Numbered from the stretch's first letter, positions 35,374-44,743 are shown. The stretch: DNA of 56,629 bases from Bacillota bacterium (GCA_021806565.1 JAJZXK010000007.1:1-56629); one strand, 5' to 3'. The notes: a model not told the origin generated them from the sequence alone. Numbers and translations: made by a program.

Positions 35374-36606
35374 ATGACCGACACGTCCGGGTCCTCGCGC
35401 CTGTCGCTTCGTGTCCGCGGCCTGGCGCCGTCGCCGACCATGGCCATGGATTCGCGCGCCAAGGCCCTCAAGGCCCAGGGGCGCGATCTGGTCAACCTGA
35501 CGGCGGGGGAGCCCGACTTCCCCACGGTGCGCGCCGCCGCGACGGCCGCCGTCGAAGCGATCCGCGAGGGCTTCACCCGCTACACCGAGGCCGCCGGCAT
35601 CCGGCCGCTGCGAGAGGCCATCGCCGCGAAGCTCGCGCGCGACAACGGCCTGAGCTACCGCCCTGAGGAGGTCGCCGTCACACCGGGGGCCAAGTTCGCG
35701 CTGTATGCCGCGATGCAGGTGCTGTGCGACCCGGGGGACGAGGTGCTCGTCCCCGCCCCGTACTGGGTCTCCTATCCGGAGCAGGCGAAGCTGGCCGGAG
35801 CGGTGCCGGTAGTGGTGCCGACCGCGGAATCCGACGGCTTTGTGGTACGGGCCGCGGAGATCGCCGCGCGCCTGACGCCGCGTAGCCGCCTGCTGGTGCT
35901 CAACAGCCCCTCCAACCCGACCGGGGCGGTGATCCCGCCGGATGAACTGGAGCGCATCGGAGAGGTCGTGCTGCGCCACCCGCGCCTGTGGGTGCTGTCC
36001 GACGAGATCTACGAGCGGTTGGCCTACGACGGGACGCGGCCGCGGAGCTTCGCGGCCCTGTCCCCGGAGCTCTGGGCCAGGACCGTCACCATCAACGGCT
36101 TTTCCAAGGCATACGCCATGACCGGCTGGCGCGTCGGCTACACGGCGGCTCCGGACCCCGTCGCGCGTCCGCTGGCGAACTTCCTCAGCCAGACGACGTC
36201 GAACGCCACCTCCGTCGCGCAGTCCGCCGCGCTTGCCGCCCTGGGCGGCGGCGAGCCGGAGGTGGCCGCCATGGTCGCCGAGTTCGGGCGCCGGCGCGAC
36301 TACGTGTTGGAGCGGCTGCGGGCGCTGCCGGGCGTGCGGTGCACCACCCCGGGCGGCGCTTTCTACGTGTTTCCGAACATGCGGGGTGTGCTGGGCCAGG
36401 GCGCCGCCGCGGACGGCAAGGTGGTGGCGGACACCGAATCCCTGGCGCTACGCCTGCTCGAAGAGGCCGGACTCGCCACCGTTCCGGGGGAAGGCTTCGG
36501 GGCGCCGGGCTTCATCCGACTTTCGTACGCGGCCTCCATGGAGACGCTGGCGGAAGGGTGCAACCGCCTGGCCCACTTCCTGGAGGGGCTGCGCCGCGCC
36601 GGTTAG
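35374..36606 (+). CDS. Aspartate aminotransferase, class I
   Basis: A 410-residue PLP enzyme moving the amino group between aspartate and 2-oxoglutarate. LVNLTAGEPDFPT, FTRYTEAAGIRPLREAIAAK, LNSPSNPTGAV, VLSDEIYERLAYD and the PLP lysine in NGFSKAYAMTGWRVGY place it in the subgroup I-gamma (Thermus/Bacillus type). ATG 35374 has GGAGGG eight bases upstream. It may also accept prephenate or aromatic acids, as relatives do. Confidence 0.94.
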   Translation: MTDTSGSSRLSLRVRGLAPSPTMAMDSRAKALKAQGRDLVNLTAGEPDFPTVRAAATAAVEAIREGFTRYTEAAGIRPLREAIAAKLARDNGLSYRPEEVAVTPGAKFALYAAMQVLCDPGDEVLVPAPYWVSYPEQAKLAGAVPVVVPTAESDGFVVRAAEIAARLTPRSRLLVLNSPSNPTGAVIPPDELERIGEVVLRHPRLWVLSDEIYERLAYDGTRPRSFAALSPELWARTVTINGFSKAYAMTGWRVGYTAAPDPVARPLANFLSQTTSNATSVAQSAALAALGGGEPEVAAMVAEFGRRRDYVLERLRALPGVRCTTPGGAFYVFPNMRGVLGQGAAADGKVVADTESLALRLLEEAGLATVPGEGFGAPGFIRLSYAASMETLAEGCNRLAHFLEGLRRAG

Positions 36607-36743
36607 CGGGTGTGTGAACGGTGTGTGACGCCGCCGTTGCCGGCGTGTTACCGATCGTTGGGAACGGCGGCGAATCCTCCAGGCGCGTCGCCACGACCGG
36701 GCGCACCCGCCAAGCCGCCGGCCAGATGGCGGTCTGCGGGGCT

Positions 36744-36773
36744 TTAGACAGGTTGTGGTAGTCCTGCTAGCAC
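36744..36773 (+). promoter_or_regulatory. Probable promoter of the CAP-domain gene
   Basis: TTAGAC (36744-36749) and TAGCAC (36768-36773) are 18 bases apart with TGC before the -10. Transcription would start about 55 bases before ATG 36834. Confidence 0.5.
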
Positions 36774-36833
36774 CTTACGCTCTCTCCGGAATCCCCCACG
36801 CGTGCCGGCGCTGGGGGGGGAAGGGGAGATCGC

Positions 36834-37622
36834 ATGCATCGCTTGCGCCGCTCGATCCGCGCCATGGCCTCGCTGCTTGCCGCCTGCGCCGTCGCTTCCG
36901 CCGCCGCGCCCGCCGCGGCCGCAACCTCTGCGGTGACCGTTTACTCGGGCACATTCACCCCTACACCCATAGCCGCACCCTACTCCGGATGGTCCACGTA
37001 TGGGTCCTGGAACTATCTTTCCGCGTACGGCGGTTGGCAGACGCCGTCGGGATCCCAGGGGAGTGGGGGCGGTTCCGCCCCGTCCTCGACTGGCTCCACC
37101 GTCTGGATCCGTTGGAACGCCCCCGCCACCATGGCCGGTGGCAATAGTGCCGGCGGAAGTGGCGCGGCGGCCGCCCAGGGGTCGTCCGGCGCCTCTGCCG
37201 GCTCCCACGCCTCGATGCCGGGTGGCCCCGCCAACGAGGCGTCGGCGGCGCGGCAAATCCTGCAATGGACCAACCAGACGCGTTCCCAGCACGGCGTGCC
37301 GGCAGTGACAGAGAGCAGCCTGCTGGACAAGGTTGCGTTGGCCAAATGCCAGGATATGATCGTCAACCACTACTTCAGCGATCAGTCGCCGACCTATGGT
37401 TCGCCGCTCCAGATGCAGCAGGCGTTTGGGGTTCAGGCTCGAACTATGGGAGCGGAGAACATCGCGGGTGCACAGACGCCGCAACTCGCCTACTTTATGT
37501 TGACGGCGAGCGCACCCCACCTGGCCAACATCGTCGACCGCAGCCTGACGAACATCGGAGTGGCAGTGGTGCCTTACGGTGTCTACGGTGTGTATGTCTG
37601 CCAGGAGTTCACCGGCAACTGA
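36834..37622 (+). CDS. Secreted CAP/SCP-domain protein (YkwD-like)
   Basis: A 262-residue exported protein. The signal peptide (basic start, then [19 protein letters not shown]) is cleaved after an Ala-rich stretch. A Ser/Gly/Ala-rich region to about residue 135 precedes the CAP domain ([43 protein letters not shown]-like [27 protein letters not shown]). Bacterial CAP proteins often bind the wall or the spore coat; the exact role is unknown. AAGGGGAG precedes the ATG. Base composition in the linker is somewhat lower in G+C than its neighbours. Confidence 0.88.
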   Translation: MHRLRRSIRAMASLLAACAVASAAAPAAAATSAVTVYSGTFTPTPIAAPYSGWSTYGSWNYLSAYGGWQTPSGSQGSGGGSAPSSTGSTVWIRWNAPATMAGGNSAGGSGAAAAQGSSGASAGSHASMPGGPANEASAARQILQWTNQTRSQHGVPAVTESSLLDKVALAKCQDMIVNHYFSDQSPTYGSPLQMQQAFGVQARTMGAENIAGAQTPQLAYFMLTASAPHLANIVDRSLTNIGVAVVPYGVYGVYVCQEFTGN

Positions 37623-37735
37623 CGGCAGGGCGGATGCCGCCCGGCGCCGTAACCCGTGTTAGCGCGCTTGCGGCCGCGCCTTTGGCGCGGCGCAGGCGTG
37701 TTTGCGGGACAGCACGAGGGCGGGAGGCGCCAGAG

Positions 37736-38938
37736 GTGGACGACGTTACACTCTTCACATCGGAGTCTGTGACCGAGGGGCATCCGGACAAGGTTTGTGA
37801 TCAGATCGCGGACGCGCTCCTGGACGCCTACCTGGCGGAGGACCCGCTGGTGCGCACGGCCATCGAGGTCGTCGCCAGCACCGGGCTGGTGTTTGTCATG
37901 GGGCAGGTCACCTCGAAGGTGCGCGTGGACGTCGACGGCGTCGTGCGCCGGACGCTGCGCGAGATCGGCTACACCGGCACGGACGGCTTCGACGCCGGCA
38001 GCGTGGCGGTGCTGGCGGCGCTGGAGGGCCAGTCGCCGGATATCGCCTGCGGCGTGGACGTCGCCCTTGAGGCACGCGGCGAGGCCGGCGGTGAGGACGC
38101 CGACCGGGTGGGCGCCGGCGACCAGGGCATGATGTTCGGGTATGCCTGTGATGAGACGCCGGAACTCATGCCGCTGCCGATCGCGTTGTCGCACCGCCTG
38201 GCCAGGCGGCTGGCGCAGGTGCGCAAGGACGGTACGTTGCCCTACCTGCGTCCGGACGGCAAGACCCAGGTGACGGTGGCCTATCGCGACGGCCGGCCGG
38301 TGCGGGTCGACACCGTCGTCATGTCCACGCAGCACGCGCCGGAGGTCGACCGCGCCCGCATCGAGGCCGACCTGCGCCGCGCGGTGATCGAGCCCGTGCT
38401 GCCCAAGCAGTGGCTGGACGGCGACCTGCGCCTGCTGGTCAACCCCACCGGCCGTTTCGTCGTGGGTGGTCCCCAGGGCGACACCGGCCTGACGGGCCGC
38501 AAGATCATCGTGGACACGTACGGCGGTTACGCGCGCCATGGCGGCGGCGCCTTCTCGGGTAAGGACCCGACCAAGGTCGACCGCTCGGCCAGCTACGCGG
38601 CGCGGTACGTCGCCAAGAACTTGGTGGCTGCGGGCCTGTGCCGCCGCTGCGAGGTGCGCGTCGCCTACGCGATCGGCGTCGCCCGCCCGATCGCCGTGAG
38701 CGTCGACGCCCAGGGGACGGGGCTGTTGCCCGACCCGGCCCTGGGCGCGATCGTCCAGGAGGTCTTCGACCTGCGCCCGGCGGCGTTGATCCGCGACCTC
38801 GATCTGCGGCGTCCCCTGTATCGTTGGCTCGGCGCGTACGGCCACTTCGGTCGGCCGGACCTCGACCTTCCCTGGGAGGCGACCGATCGCGCCCCGCAAC
38901 TGGCGGCCGCGGCCACCCGGCTCGGCGTGCACGCCTGA
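37736..38938 (+). CDS. metK: S-adenosylmethionine synthetase
   Basis: This makes SAM from methionine and ATP; 400 residues. [42 protein letters not shown] and [23 protein letters not shown] are the nucleotide and metal-binding signatures. GTG 37736 follows GGGAGG by eight bases. I looked for a SAM riboswitch in the 113 bases upstream and saw none. Confidence 0.97.
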   Translation: MDDVTLFTSESVTEGHPDKVCDQIADALLDAYLAEDPLVRTAIEVVASTGLVFVMGQVTSKVRVDVDGVVRRTLREIGYTGTDGFDAGSVAVLAALEGQSPDIACGVDVALEARGEAGGEDADRVGAGDQGMMFGYACDETPELMPLPIALSHRLARRLAQVRKDGTLPYLRPDGKTQVTVAYRDGRPVRVDTVVMSTQHAPEVDRARIEADLRRAVIEPVLPKQWLDGDLRLLVNPTGRFVVGGPQGDTGLTGRKIIVDTYGGYARHGGGAFSGKDPTKVDRSASYAARYVAKNLVAAGLCRRCEVRVAYAIGVARPIAVSVDAQGTGLLPDPALGAIVQEVFDLRPAALIRDLDLRRPLYRWLGAYGHFGRPDLDLPWEATDRAPQLAAAATRLGVHA

Positions 38939-38949
38939 CGCCGTCCGCT

Positions 38950-38972
38950 GGGGCGGGCAGCAAGCCCGCTCC
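38950..38972 (+). terminator. Hairpin after metK
   Basis: GGGGCGGGC (38950-38958) pairs with GCCCGCTCC (38964-38972; one G-T pair) around an AGCAA loop. No T-tract follows, so termination may be weak or Rho-dependent. Confidence 0.5.
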
Positions 38973-39022
38973 CGCATAGGCTGTTCCTCGCGGCGACGCC
39001 GTCGCGGGGGGCGGGTGCGGCG

Positions 39023-39448
39023 ATGATGCTGGATCCCGGTTGCGCGATGCATGCGTTACTGGCGGCGATGGCCTTCGCCCTTGTGGTGGCCCTCGTTCCC
39101 TGGGGGGGGCGGGGGTCGGGTCATATGGGGATCTGCCTGGTGGTGCGGGACGGCGCCGAGCACCTGGAGGCCGAGGTGCGCGAGGCGTTCGGCCTGTTGC
39201 ACCGCCTCGGGGCGCGCGGCGCCGGCTTTGTGGTCGTGGACCGCGCGGCGTCGGCCGAGACCCACGCGTTGCTGGTCGCTCTGTCCCGCGACTATCCGGG
39301 GCTCACAATTCTCCGCGAGCCTGACGATATAGGCGGTGAGGGCGTCGGTATGGAGGGCGTTTTCCGCCTGTGTGACGCCCCCTGGGTACTGGTCCGGGTG
39401 GTGGCGGCGCGTCGGATCGCCGTCGACGGGCTCCCGGCGGAAGGGTGA
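39023..39448 (+). CDS. Uncharacterised single-helix membrane protein
   Basis: A 141-residue protein with an N-terminal membrane helix (ALLAAMAFALVVALVPW) followed by an alpha/beta domain (GICLVVRDGAEHLEAEVREA...GFVVVDRAASAETHALL) that vaguely recalls the first beta-alpha-beta unit of family 2 glycosyltransferases but has no DxD motif. Two adjacent ATG codons (39023 and 39026) follow GGGGGCGGGTG. Its end overlaps the yvyF start by four bases (GTGA), so it belongs to the flagellar operon. In Bacillus the equivalent place is held by comFC, which this is not. Confidence 0.65.
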   Translation: MMLDPGCAMHALLAAMAFALVVALVPWGGRGSGHMGICLVVRDGAEHLEAEVREAFGLLHRLGARGAGFVVVDRAASAETHALLVALSRDYPGLTILREPDDIGGEGVGMEGVFRLCDAPWVLVRVVAARRIAVDGLPAEG

Positions 39449-39867
39449 GGGGGCTGCTGCGCAACTGCCCGGGCTGTGGCGGACTGTTGACGTCCCCACC
39501 CGGGGTTCCGTGTCCCCGCTGCATGCAGGAGGAGGAGGCCGCGGTCGGGCGGATCGACGCCTTCCTTAAAGAAGGCGGTGCGCCGACGCTGGCGGCGGTC
39601 ACTGCGGCGACCGGCGTCCGGCCGGCGGTGGTCCGGCGGCTGGTGCGCAGCGGGCGCGTGGTGCTGCAGGAAGGCACGATCCAGCAGTGCCTGCTGTGCG
39701 GCCGGCGCCTGCAACTGGGGACGCGGTTGTGCCCGCAATGCGCTCAGCGCGCGGCGGCCACGCGCAGAGCCGAAGGACCGGCCCACACCACATCCAAGCC
39801 GGCGGCACGCGGGCGCGGCCTGTATAGCCAGGAGGTTCCGGAGGGCGGGGCCGGTTACGAACGGTGA
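39445..39867 (+). CDS. yvyF: Flagellar operon protein YvyF
   Basis: A 140-residue protein of the YvyF/TIGR03826 type. An N-terminal zinc ribbon (NCPGCGGLL...CPRCMQEEE) is followed by a small helical domain (IDAFLKEGGAPTLAAVTAATGV...LVRSGRVVL) and a second Cys pair set (CLLCGRRL...CPQCAQ). Such proteins are encoded directly before flgM in Bacillota; their role is poorly known. The GTG start overlaps the upstream stop. Confidence 0.85.
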   Translation: MRGLLRNCPGCGGLLTSPPGVPCPRCMQEEEAAVGRIDAFLKEGGAPTLAAVTAATGVRPAVVRRLVRSGRVVLQEGTIQQCLLCGRRLQLGTRLCPQCAQRAAATRRAEGPAHTTSKPAARGRGLYSQEVPEGGAGYER

Positions 39868-39916
39868 GCGGCCGGCGATCCGGTCGGTTTGGCTCGGGAT
39901 GGGGGGATGAGGCGTC

Positions 39917-40231
39917 ATGATGATCTCGGGTGGCGAGGTCACGAGCGTGATGGCGACGCGGTCCCGGGGCGGCCCGGCCGCGGGGGCGCTGCCGCTTCCG
40001 GCCACGGGTGCGGCCGGCGGCGGCAAGCAGGACGCGGTCGCCGTGTCGCCGCGTGCCGCCACGATGGCCCACTGGCTCTCTGCCCTCAGGGGATTGCCGG
40101 AGGTCCGGTCGGCGCGGGTGGATGCGGCCAAGGCCCGCCTCGCGTCCGGCACGAAGGTTCCGGCCGCGGATGTCGCCCGCCAAATGCTGCGACGGTCTCT
40201 GAGCGACCGCATCGGCGGGGCGGGTGGCTGA
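39917..40231 (+). CDS. flgM: Anti-sigma-28 factor FlgM
   Basis: A 104-residue protein binding the flagellar sigma factor until hook completion. The C-terminal half (LRGLPEVRSARVDAAKARLASGTKVPAADVARQMLRR) carries the FlgM pattern R...V...K..l..G...v....A..ml. The N-terminal half is disordered and Ala/Gly-rich. It lies between yvyF and flgN, as in Bacillus. Confidence 0.85.
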   Translation: MMISGGEVTSVMATRSRGGPAAGALPLPATGAAGGGKQDAVAVSPRAATMAHWLSALRGLPEVRSARVDAAKARLASGTKVPAADVARQMLRRSLSDRIGGAGG

Positions 40232-40751
40232 CGTGGGTGACGGCCTGGAGCCCGACCGCCTCTGCCGGGCCCTGCTGGCGGCCCTGACGCGGCAGCGGGA
40301 TGTCCAGGCTCTGCTGATGGAGCAGGTGGGGCGCATGCGCGATGCGGTGGTCCGGCGCGACTCCGCCGCGGTGCAGGCCGTGGTGGCCGAGCAACACGAG
40401 GCCCTGGCGGTGCTCGAACCCCTACCCGAGCGCAGCCGGCTGGCCGCCCAGGCCCTGGCGGTGCGCCTGGGGTTGGCCGTGGATGCCCCGTCGGCGTTGC
40501 TGGCGCGGCGGATGGCCGCCGCCGGACATCCCGACCTCGCCGCACAGTTGCGCAGCCTTGCGGCGGTGGTGGACGAGGGGGCGGCGGGGTTGCGGCAGGC
40601 CAACGCCCTCAACGCCCTGCTGTTGCGGCAAGCACTGGCGTTCACCGCTTTCGGCCTGCGGTTGCTGACCCAGACCGATCCCGGCGGCTACACGGAGGCC
40701 GGGACGGCCCGAGTCGCGGGCCAGCGGCAGATGCTGGACGCCAGCGGCTGA
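40224..40751 (+). CDS. flgN: Flagellar chaperone FlgN
   Basis: A 175-residue, almost wholly helical protein, the export chaperone of FlgK and FlgL. The helical pattern, QRDVQALLMEQVGRMRDAVVRRD...VVAEQHEALAVLE and the place between flgM and flgK support the call; the family is weakly conserved. GTG 40224 overlaps the flgM end by eight bases; GTG 40233 is an alternative. Confidence 0.82.
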   Translation: MADVGDGLEPDRLCRALLAALTRQRDVQALLMEQVGRMRDAVVRRDSAAVQAVVAEQHEALAVLEPLPERSRLAAQALAVRLGLAVDAPSALLARRMAAAGHPDLAAQLRSLAAVVDEGAAGLRQANALNALLLRQALAFTAFGLRLLTQTDPGGYTEAGTARVAGQRQMLDASG

Positions 40752-40775
40752 ACTGCGGCAGGAAGGGGCACGGCG

Positions 40776-42203
40776 ATGGGCGGCAGTCTCTTCACCGGTC
40801 TGCAGATCGCCCTCAGCGGGCTTGAATCCCAGCAGACCGTGATGGCAGTGACCTCGCACAACGTCGCGAACGCGACCACTCCCGGCTACGAGCGGCAGCA
40901 GGCGGACCTCGCGCCGAACCCGCCCTATACCCCGCCGTCCCTGCAGCAGGTTCAGGGGGCCGAGCAGCTCGGCATGGGCGTGACCGTGGCATCCATCCAG
41001 CGGTCCAACAGCCGCTTTCTCCACCTGCAGCAGTGGGCCAACGCCAGCGACCTCGGCGCGACGGGCCAGCAGGCGCAGACGCTCGGCCAGGTGCAGTCCA
41101 TGGTCAATGAGCCGTCGAGCACCGGCCTCAACAGCGCGCTCTCCGCCTTCTGGAACGCATGGCAGAACCTGTCCGACCACCCCCAGAATGTGGCGGCCCG
41201 CAGCCAGGTGGTGGCGGCGGGCCAGGCCCTGGCGTCGCAATTCCACACCCTCAGCGGCGACCTGACCTCCCTGCAGTCCTCCCTCGACCAAGCCGTGGGC
41301 GCCCAGATCGGCCGCGTGAACACCTATGCCTCGCAGATCGCCGACCTCAACCGCCAGATCCGGTCTTCCCAGGCGGCCGGCCAGGCGCCCAACGACCTGC
41401 TGGACGCCCGCGCGGTGGCGATTTCCAACCTCTCCAATCTGGTGCCGGTTAACGTCACCTGGAACAAGGACGGGACCGCCTCGGTGAGCGTCGGCTCGGT
41501 CGATGTGGTGGCGGGTACGCAGGTCACGCCGCTGGTCGGCAGGGCACAGGCGTCCAACCACGGGTTCCTGCAGCCGCAGTGGACCCCGCCCGGTCTGGTC
41601 GCGCAGCTGCATGGCGGCAGTCTCGGCGCCCTGCTCACGCTCCGCGACCAGACCCTGCCGGGCTACCTCGCGTCGCTGAACGCCCTGGCGGGGGGTGTGG
41701 CCTCGAGCGTCAACGCCCTGCATACCTCCGGCTACGACCTGAACGGCAACCCCGGAGCGGCCTATTTCGTCGCCCCGGCGGGCGGCGGCATCAGCGCCGC
41801 GAACCTCGGCGTGAACCCGGCCATCGCGTCCAATCCATCCCTGGTCGCCGCAGCCTCCTCGGCCTCGTCCGGGCCCGGGGACGGCCATAACGCCCTGGCC
41901 ATCGCCGATCTGCAGAGCCAGGCCCTGCCGGTCCTGGCCGGGGGCGGCACGGGCACCGCCTCGGGTGCCTGGGCCGCCATGGTGGGCGGCATCGGGAGTG
42001 CCGCCCAGGCGGCCGGTTCCGCCCAGCAAAACCAGCAGGTGCTGGCCCAAAGCATCCAAAGCCAGCAGCAGCAGGTGTCCGGGGTGTCGATCAACGAGGA
42101 GATGACCAACATGGTCGTGGCGCAGAACGCCTATGCCGCCGCGGCCAAGGTCTCTAGCACCATCGACAGCATGCTCGGCTCACTGATCGCCATGGTGCCG
42201 TGA
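40776..42203 (+). CDS. flgK: Flagellar hook-associated protein 1 FlgK
   Basis: A 475-residue hook-filament junction protein. The N-terminus (LFTGLQIALSGLESQQTVMAVTSHNVANATTPGY) and the C-terminal SINEEMTNMVVAQNAYAAAAKV helix are the axial-protein signatures. GGAAGGGG lies before ATG 40776. It is cotranscribed with flgN and flgL. Confidence 0.95.
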   Translation: MGGSLFTGLQIALSGLESQQTVMAVTSHNVANATTPGYERQQADLAPNPPYTPPSLQQVQGAEQLGMGVTVASIQRSNSRFLHLQQWANASDLGATGQQAQTLGQVQSMVNEPSSTGLNSALSAFWNAWQNLSDHPQNVAARSQVVAAGQALASQFHTLSGDLTSLQSSLDQAVGAQIGRVNTYASQIADLNRQIRSSQAAGQAPNDLLDARAVAISNLSNLVPVNVTWNKDGTASVSVGSVDVVAGTQVTPLVGRAQASNHGFLQPQWTPPGLVAQLHGGSLGALLTLRDQTLPGYLASLNALAGGVASSVNALHTSGYDLNGNPGAAYFVAPAGGGISAANLGVNPAIASNPSLVAAASSASSGPGDGHNALAIADLQSQALPVLAGGGTGTASGAWAAMVGGIGSAAQAAGSAQQNQQVLAQSIQSQQQQVSGVSINEEMTNMVVAQNAYAAAAKVSSTIDSMLGSLIAMVP

Positions 42204-42222
42204 TCGCGGGGAGGGACGCCGG

Positions 42223-43101
42223 GTGCGTGTGTCGCAGACCATGCTGGGTTCCATGCTGCAATCGGACCTCCAAAACGTGCAGGCACAGATGCTGCAGACG
42301 CAGCAGGAGCTGGCGACCGGCCACCGCATCCTGCAGCCGAGCGACCACCCGGTGGCCACCGAAAACGTACTGCAGTGGCAGGCCGGTCTGGCACAGAACA
42401 CCCAGTATCAGACCAACGCGTCGGACGCCTCCAATTGGCTGTCGCAGAGCCAGTCGGCCCTGCAAAGCGCAGTCGGCCTCGCGCAGAAGGTGCGCACCCT
42501 CGCGGTCGGCGCGGGATCCGGCACGCTCACCTCGGCGGAGCGGGCGGCCATCGTCCAGCAGATCCAGTCGGTGCAGTCCAGCCTGCTCGACGTGGCCAAT
42601 ACGCGCGTGGGCGCCCACTACCTCTTCAGCGGGGAGCAGACGGCGACGCAGCCGTTCGTTTCCGGCCCGAGCGGCGTGGCGTACGCCGGCGGCGGCGGGA
42701 GCATCGTGCGGGAGATCGGCCCCGGCGTGACGGTTCAGGTCAACACGCAGGGCAGCGCCTTCACGCCCGTGTTCGGCGCCATTGGGCAGATCCTCTCGGA
42801 CCTCGGGTCGTCGGCCACCGTCGGCAACGTGGCGGGCAGCGACCTTGGCCAACTCGACCAGGCGCTCAACGGCCTGATCTTCGCCCAGGGCCAATCGGGG
42901 GCGGTGTCGCAGCAGGTGACCCAGGCACAGGGCCAGCTTCAGGCCATGGCCGCCTCGCTGCAGTCGCTGCGGGCGTCCGGGCTGGACACGAACGTGGCGC
43001 GCACCGTCGTACGGCTTCAGGAGGAGCAGACCAGTTACCAGAGCGCCCTGGCCGTCGGCGCGCAGTTGCTGCAGCCGACCCTGGCGAAGTATCTACCGTA
43101 G
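42223..43101 (+). CDS. flgL: Flagellar hook-associated protein 3 FlgL
   Basis: A 292-residue flagellin-like junction protein. The N-terminal helix (VSQTMLGSMLQSDLQNVQAQMLQTQQELATGHRILQPSDHP) has the FlgL pattern and the C-terminal helix (ARTVVRLQEEQTSYQSALAVGAQLLQPTLAKYL) closes the core. GGGGAGGG precedes GTG 42223. fliW, csrA and hag, which follow in Bacillus, are not here. Confidence 0.94.
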   Translation: MRVSQTMLGSMLQSDLQNVQAQMLQTQQELATGHRILQPSDHPVATENVLQWQAGLAQNTQYQTNASDASNWLSQSQSALQSAVGLAQKVRTLAVGAGSGTLTSAERAAIVQQIQSVQSSLLDVANTRVGAHYLFSGEQTATQPFVSGPSGVAYAGGGGSIVREIGPGVTVQVNTQGSAFTPVFGAIGQILSDLGSSATVGNVAGSDLGQLDQALNGLIFAQGQSGAVSQQVTQAQGQLQAMAASLQSLRASGLDTNVARTVVRLQEEQTSYQSALAVGAQLLQPTLAKYLP

Positions 43102-43246
43102 CCGCGGGCGCCGGGCACACCATCCCGCGTGTCGAACCAGCGCGGAACTCGGACGGCACATCGGACGGCGTAAAGGAATGGTTCCGTGCCTCACCGAACG
43201 TGGCGTGGCACACTAGGTGGTGCCATCGCGCGGAGGGGGCGGGATC

Positions 43247-44509
43247 GTGGGCGAGGACTGGCGCGGCTCCCTCCGGCCCACGGACGCCGAGGGCGAGGAC
43301 GAACTGGAATCCTTTCCGCTGCCACCGGAGGCCCGGGACGCCGAGGCCGCGGCCGTGACCACGGTGCTGGAGCGAATCGGACGCCAGACGCCCCCCGGCG
43401 GCGGCACCGCCCAGCCGCGCGACGGGGACCAGGACACCGGGCCGGATGCTCCGGAGCCCTCCGGGGCCGCTGCGGATGCTCCGGAGCCCTCCGGGGCCGC
43501 TGCGGATGCCGCGGAGCCCGATGGGCGCGCCCAGGCGCCTGCGGCCGCTGACGACGGCGGGGACGCCGAGCCGGCCGGCCTGTCCCCGGTGATCGACGCC
43601 GAGGTGCGGCGTTACCACGAAGAGATGGGGCTGGTCGCGCCGGCGGAGGCACCGCTGCCCGCGCCCGCCGGTGGCGGGGGGCAGGGGGGCGGCGGCCCGC
43701 TGGTACCGTCGTCCGGCGCGCCGGGGGACGGCGGCGGCCCCGGCCGCCGCAAGCGCTGGATTGAGATCACCGACCGGCCGATGACGGTGTTTGAGCATCT
43801 GGACGAGTTGCGCCGGCGCCTGGTGTGGGCGGTCCTGGCCTTCGTCGTCGGCATGGGCACCACGTTCCTGTTCGTGCAGCCGCTCTTGGTGTTCACCGAG
43901 CGCAACGCCGCCCGAAGCTTCCACATCCACATCATCGCCGGCGCTCCGATGGCCCCCATGTTCGCCTCCATCCGCATCGCCGCCGTCGGGGGGCTCCTGC
44001 TGGGGTCGCCGGTCATCCTCTACCAGATCGTGGCCTACGTGCTGCCCGCCCTCACTTCGAAGGAACGCAAGATGATGTTCGGCTACCTGCCCGTGACCGC
44101 GGTGCTCTTCGCCGTCGGGCTCGCGTTTGGCTTTTTCGTCTTCGAGCCCGTGGCACTGCGGGTCTCGGTGCTGTGGCTGTCGGTCATCTCGCCGATCTAC
44201 ACGCTCGACCAGTGGGTGCAGTTCCTGCTGGCCTACGCCACACCGTTCGGGCTGATCTTCGAGCTGCCGGTCGTCATCGCGCTCTTGGTCAAGCTCGGGG
44301 TGCTGACGCCGGATACCTTGGTGCGCGGGCGGCGCTGGGCCCTGATGCTCGCGGTCGTGGTCGCGATGATGTTCGCGCCGCCGGCCGACCCGATCGTGAC
44401 CCCGTCGCTCATCGCCGGCCCCGTCTACGGACTGTATGAAATCAGCATCTTTGTCGCCCGCGTCGCCTATCGCCAGCGCCAGCGCGCGCTTGCGGCCGAC
44501 GAAGGATGA
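43247..44509 (+). CDS. tatC: Sec-independent translocase subunit TatC with long N-terminal extension
   Basis: The last 245 or so residues are a normal TatC: MTVFEHLDELRRRLVWAVLAF, six membrane helices and the conserved SPVILYQIVAYVLPALTSKERK loop. It receives twin-arginine signal peptides. The first 175 residues are an unusual acidic and Ala/Pro/Gly-rich extension with a repeated DAPEPSGAAA unit; it must lie in the cytoplasm. GTG 43247 has GGAGGG nine bases upstream. tatA is not in the window. Confidence 0.93.
   Translation: MGEDWRGSLRPTDAEGEDELESFPLPPEARDAEAAAVTTVLERIGRQTPPGGGTAQPRDGDQDTGPDAPEPSGAAADAPEPSGAAADAAEPDGRAQAPAAADDGGDAEPAGLSPVIDAEVRRYHEEMGLVAPAEAPLPAPAGGGGQGGGGPLVPSSGAPGDGGGPGRRKRWIEITDRPMTVFEHLDELRRRLVWAVLAFVVGMGTTFLFVQPLLVFTERNAARSFHIHIIAGAPMAPMFASIRIAAVGGLLLGSPVILYQIVAYVLPALTSKERKMMFGYLPVTAVLFAVGLAFGFFVFEPVALRVSVLWLSVISPIYTLDQWVQFLLAYATPFGLIFELPVVIALLVKLGVLTPDTLVRGRRWALMLAVVVAMMFAPPADPIVTPSLIAGPVYGLYEISIFVARVAYRQRQRALAADEG
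43445..43504 (+). repeat. Perfect 30-bp tandem duplication inside tatC
   Basis: Two identical 30-base units (43445-43474 and 43475-43504), each encoding DAPEPSGAAA, followed by a third degenerate copy (DAAEPDG). The number of units may vary between strains. Confidence 0.95.
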
Positions 44510-44564
44510 CGGGCGCCGTCACGCGGTGCGGGACCGGCGCCCGGCGGCGGCGCCGTCCACACCC

Positions 44565-44625
44565 TTGTCCACACGCGGACCCCCTGAGCTAGAGGTTGTG
44601 CACAGGGTTATCCACACTATCCACA
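44565..44625. promoter_or_regulatory. Cluster of four DnaA-box-like 9-mers
   Basis: TTGTCCACA (44565-44573), TTGTGCACA (44596-44604), TTATCCACA (44608-44616) and CTATCCACA (44617-44625) all lie on the plus strand within 61 bases. TTATCCACA matches the E. coli consensus exactly, and TTGTCCACA is the common form in GC-rich genomes. The set lies about 60 bases upstream of the uvrA promoter. Confidence 0.65.
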
Positions 44626-44683
44626 GGCCGGACGGGGTCGACGGCGAGCGCCCGCCGGGTGCCGCACCAGCCGACGGCGCGCG

Positions 44684-44712
44684 TTGCGGTGCCCGCGGGC
44701 GTCCGTGATAAT
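44684..44712 (+). promoter_or_regulatory. Sigma-A promoter of uvrA
   Basis: TTGCGG (44684-44689) and GATAAT (44707-44712) are 17 bases apart. A start near 44719 makes the ATG at 44723 nearly leaderless, so GTG 44744 behind GGGAAGGG is the likelier translation start. No LexA-type box is evident. Confidence 0.62.
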
Positions 44713-44743
44713 CGAGGGGAAGATGCGGGAAGGGTGCGGTCAA

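Noticed and set aside
37623..37735. SAM riboswitch before metK
   Set aside because: The leader is only 113 bases and shows none of the S-box helices that I could recognise.
43171..43200. Sigma-D promoter before tatC
   Set aside because: TAAA and CCGAAC are present but about 18 bases apart instead of about 15, and the -10 match is poor.
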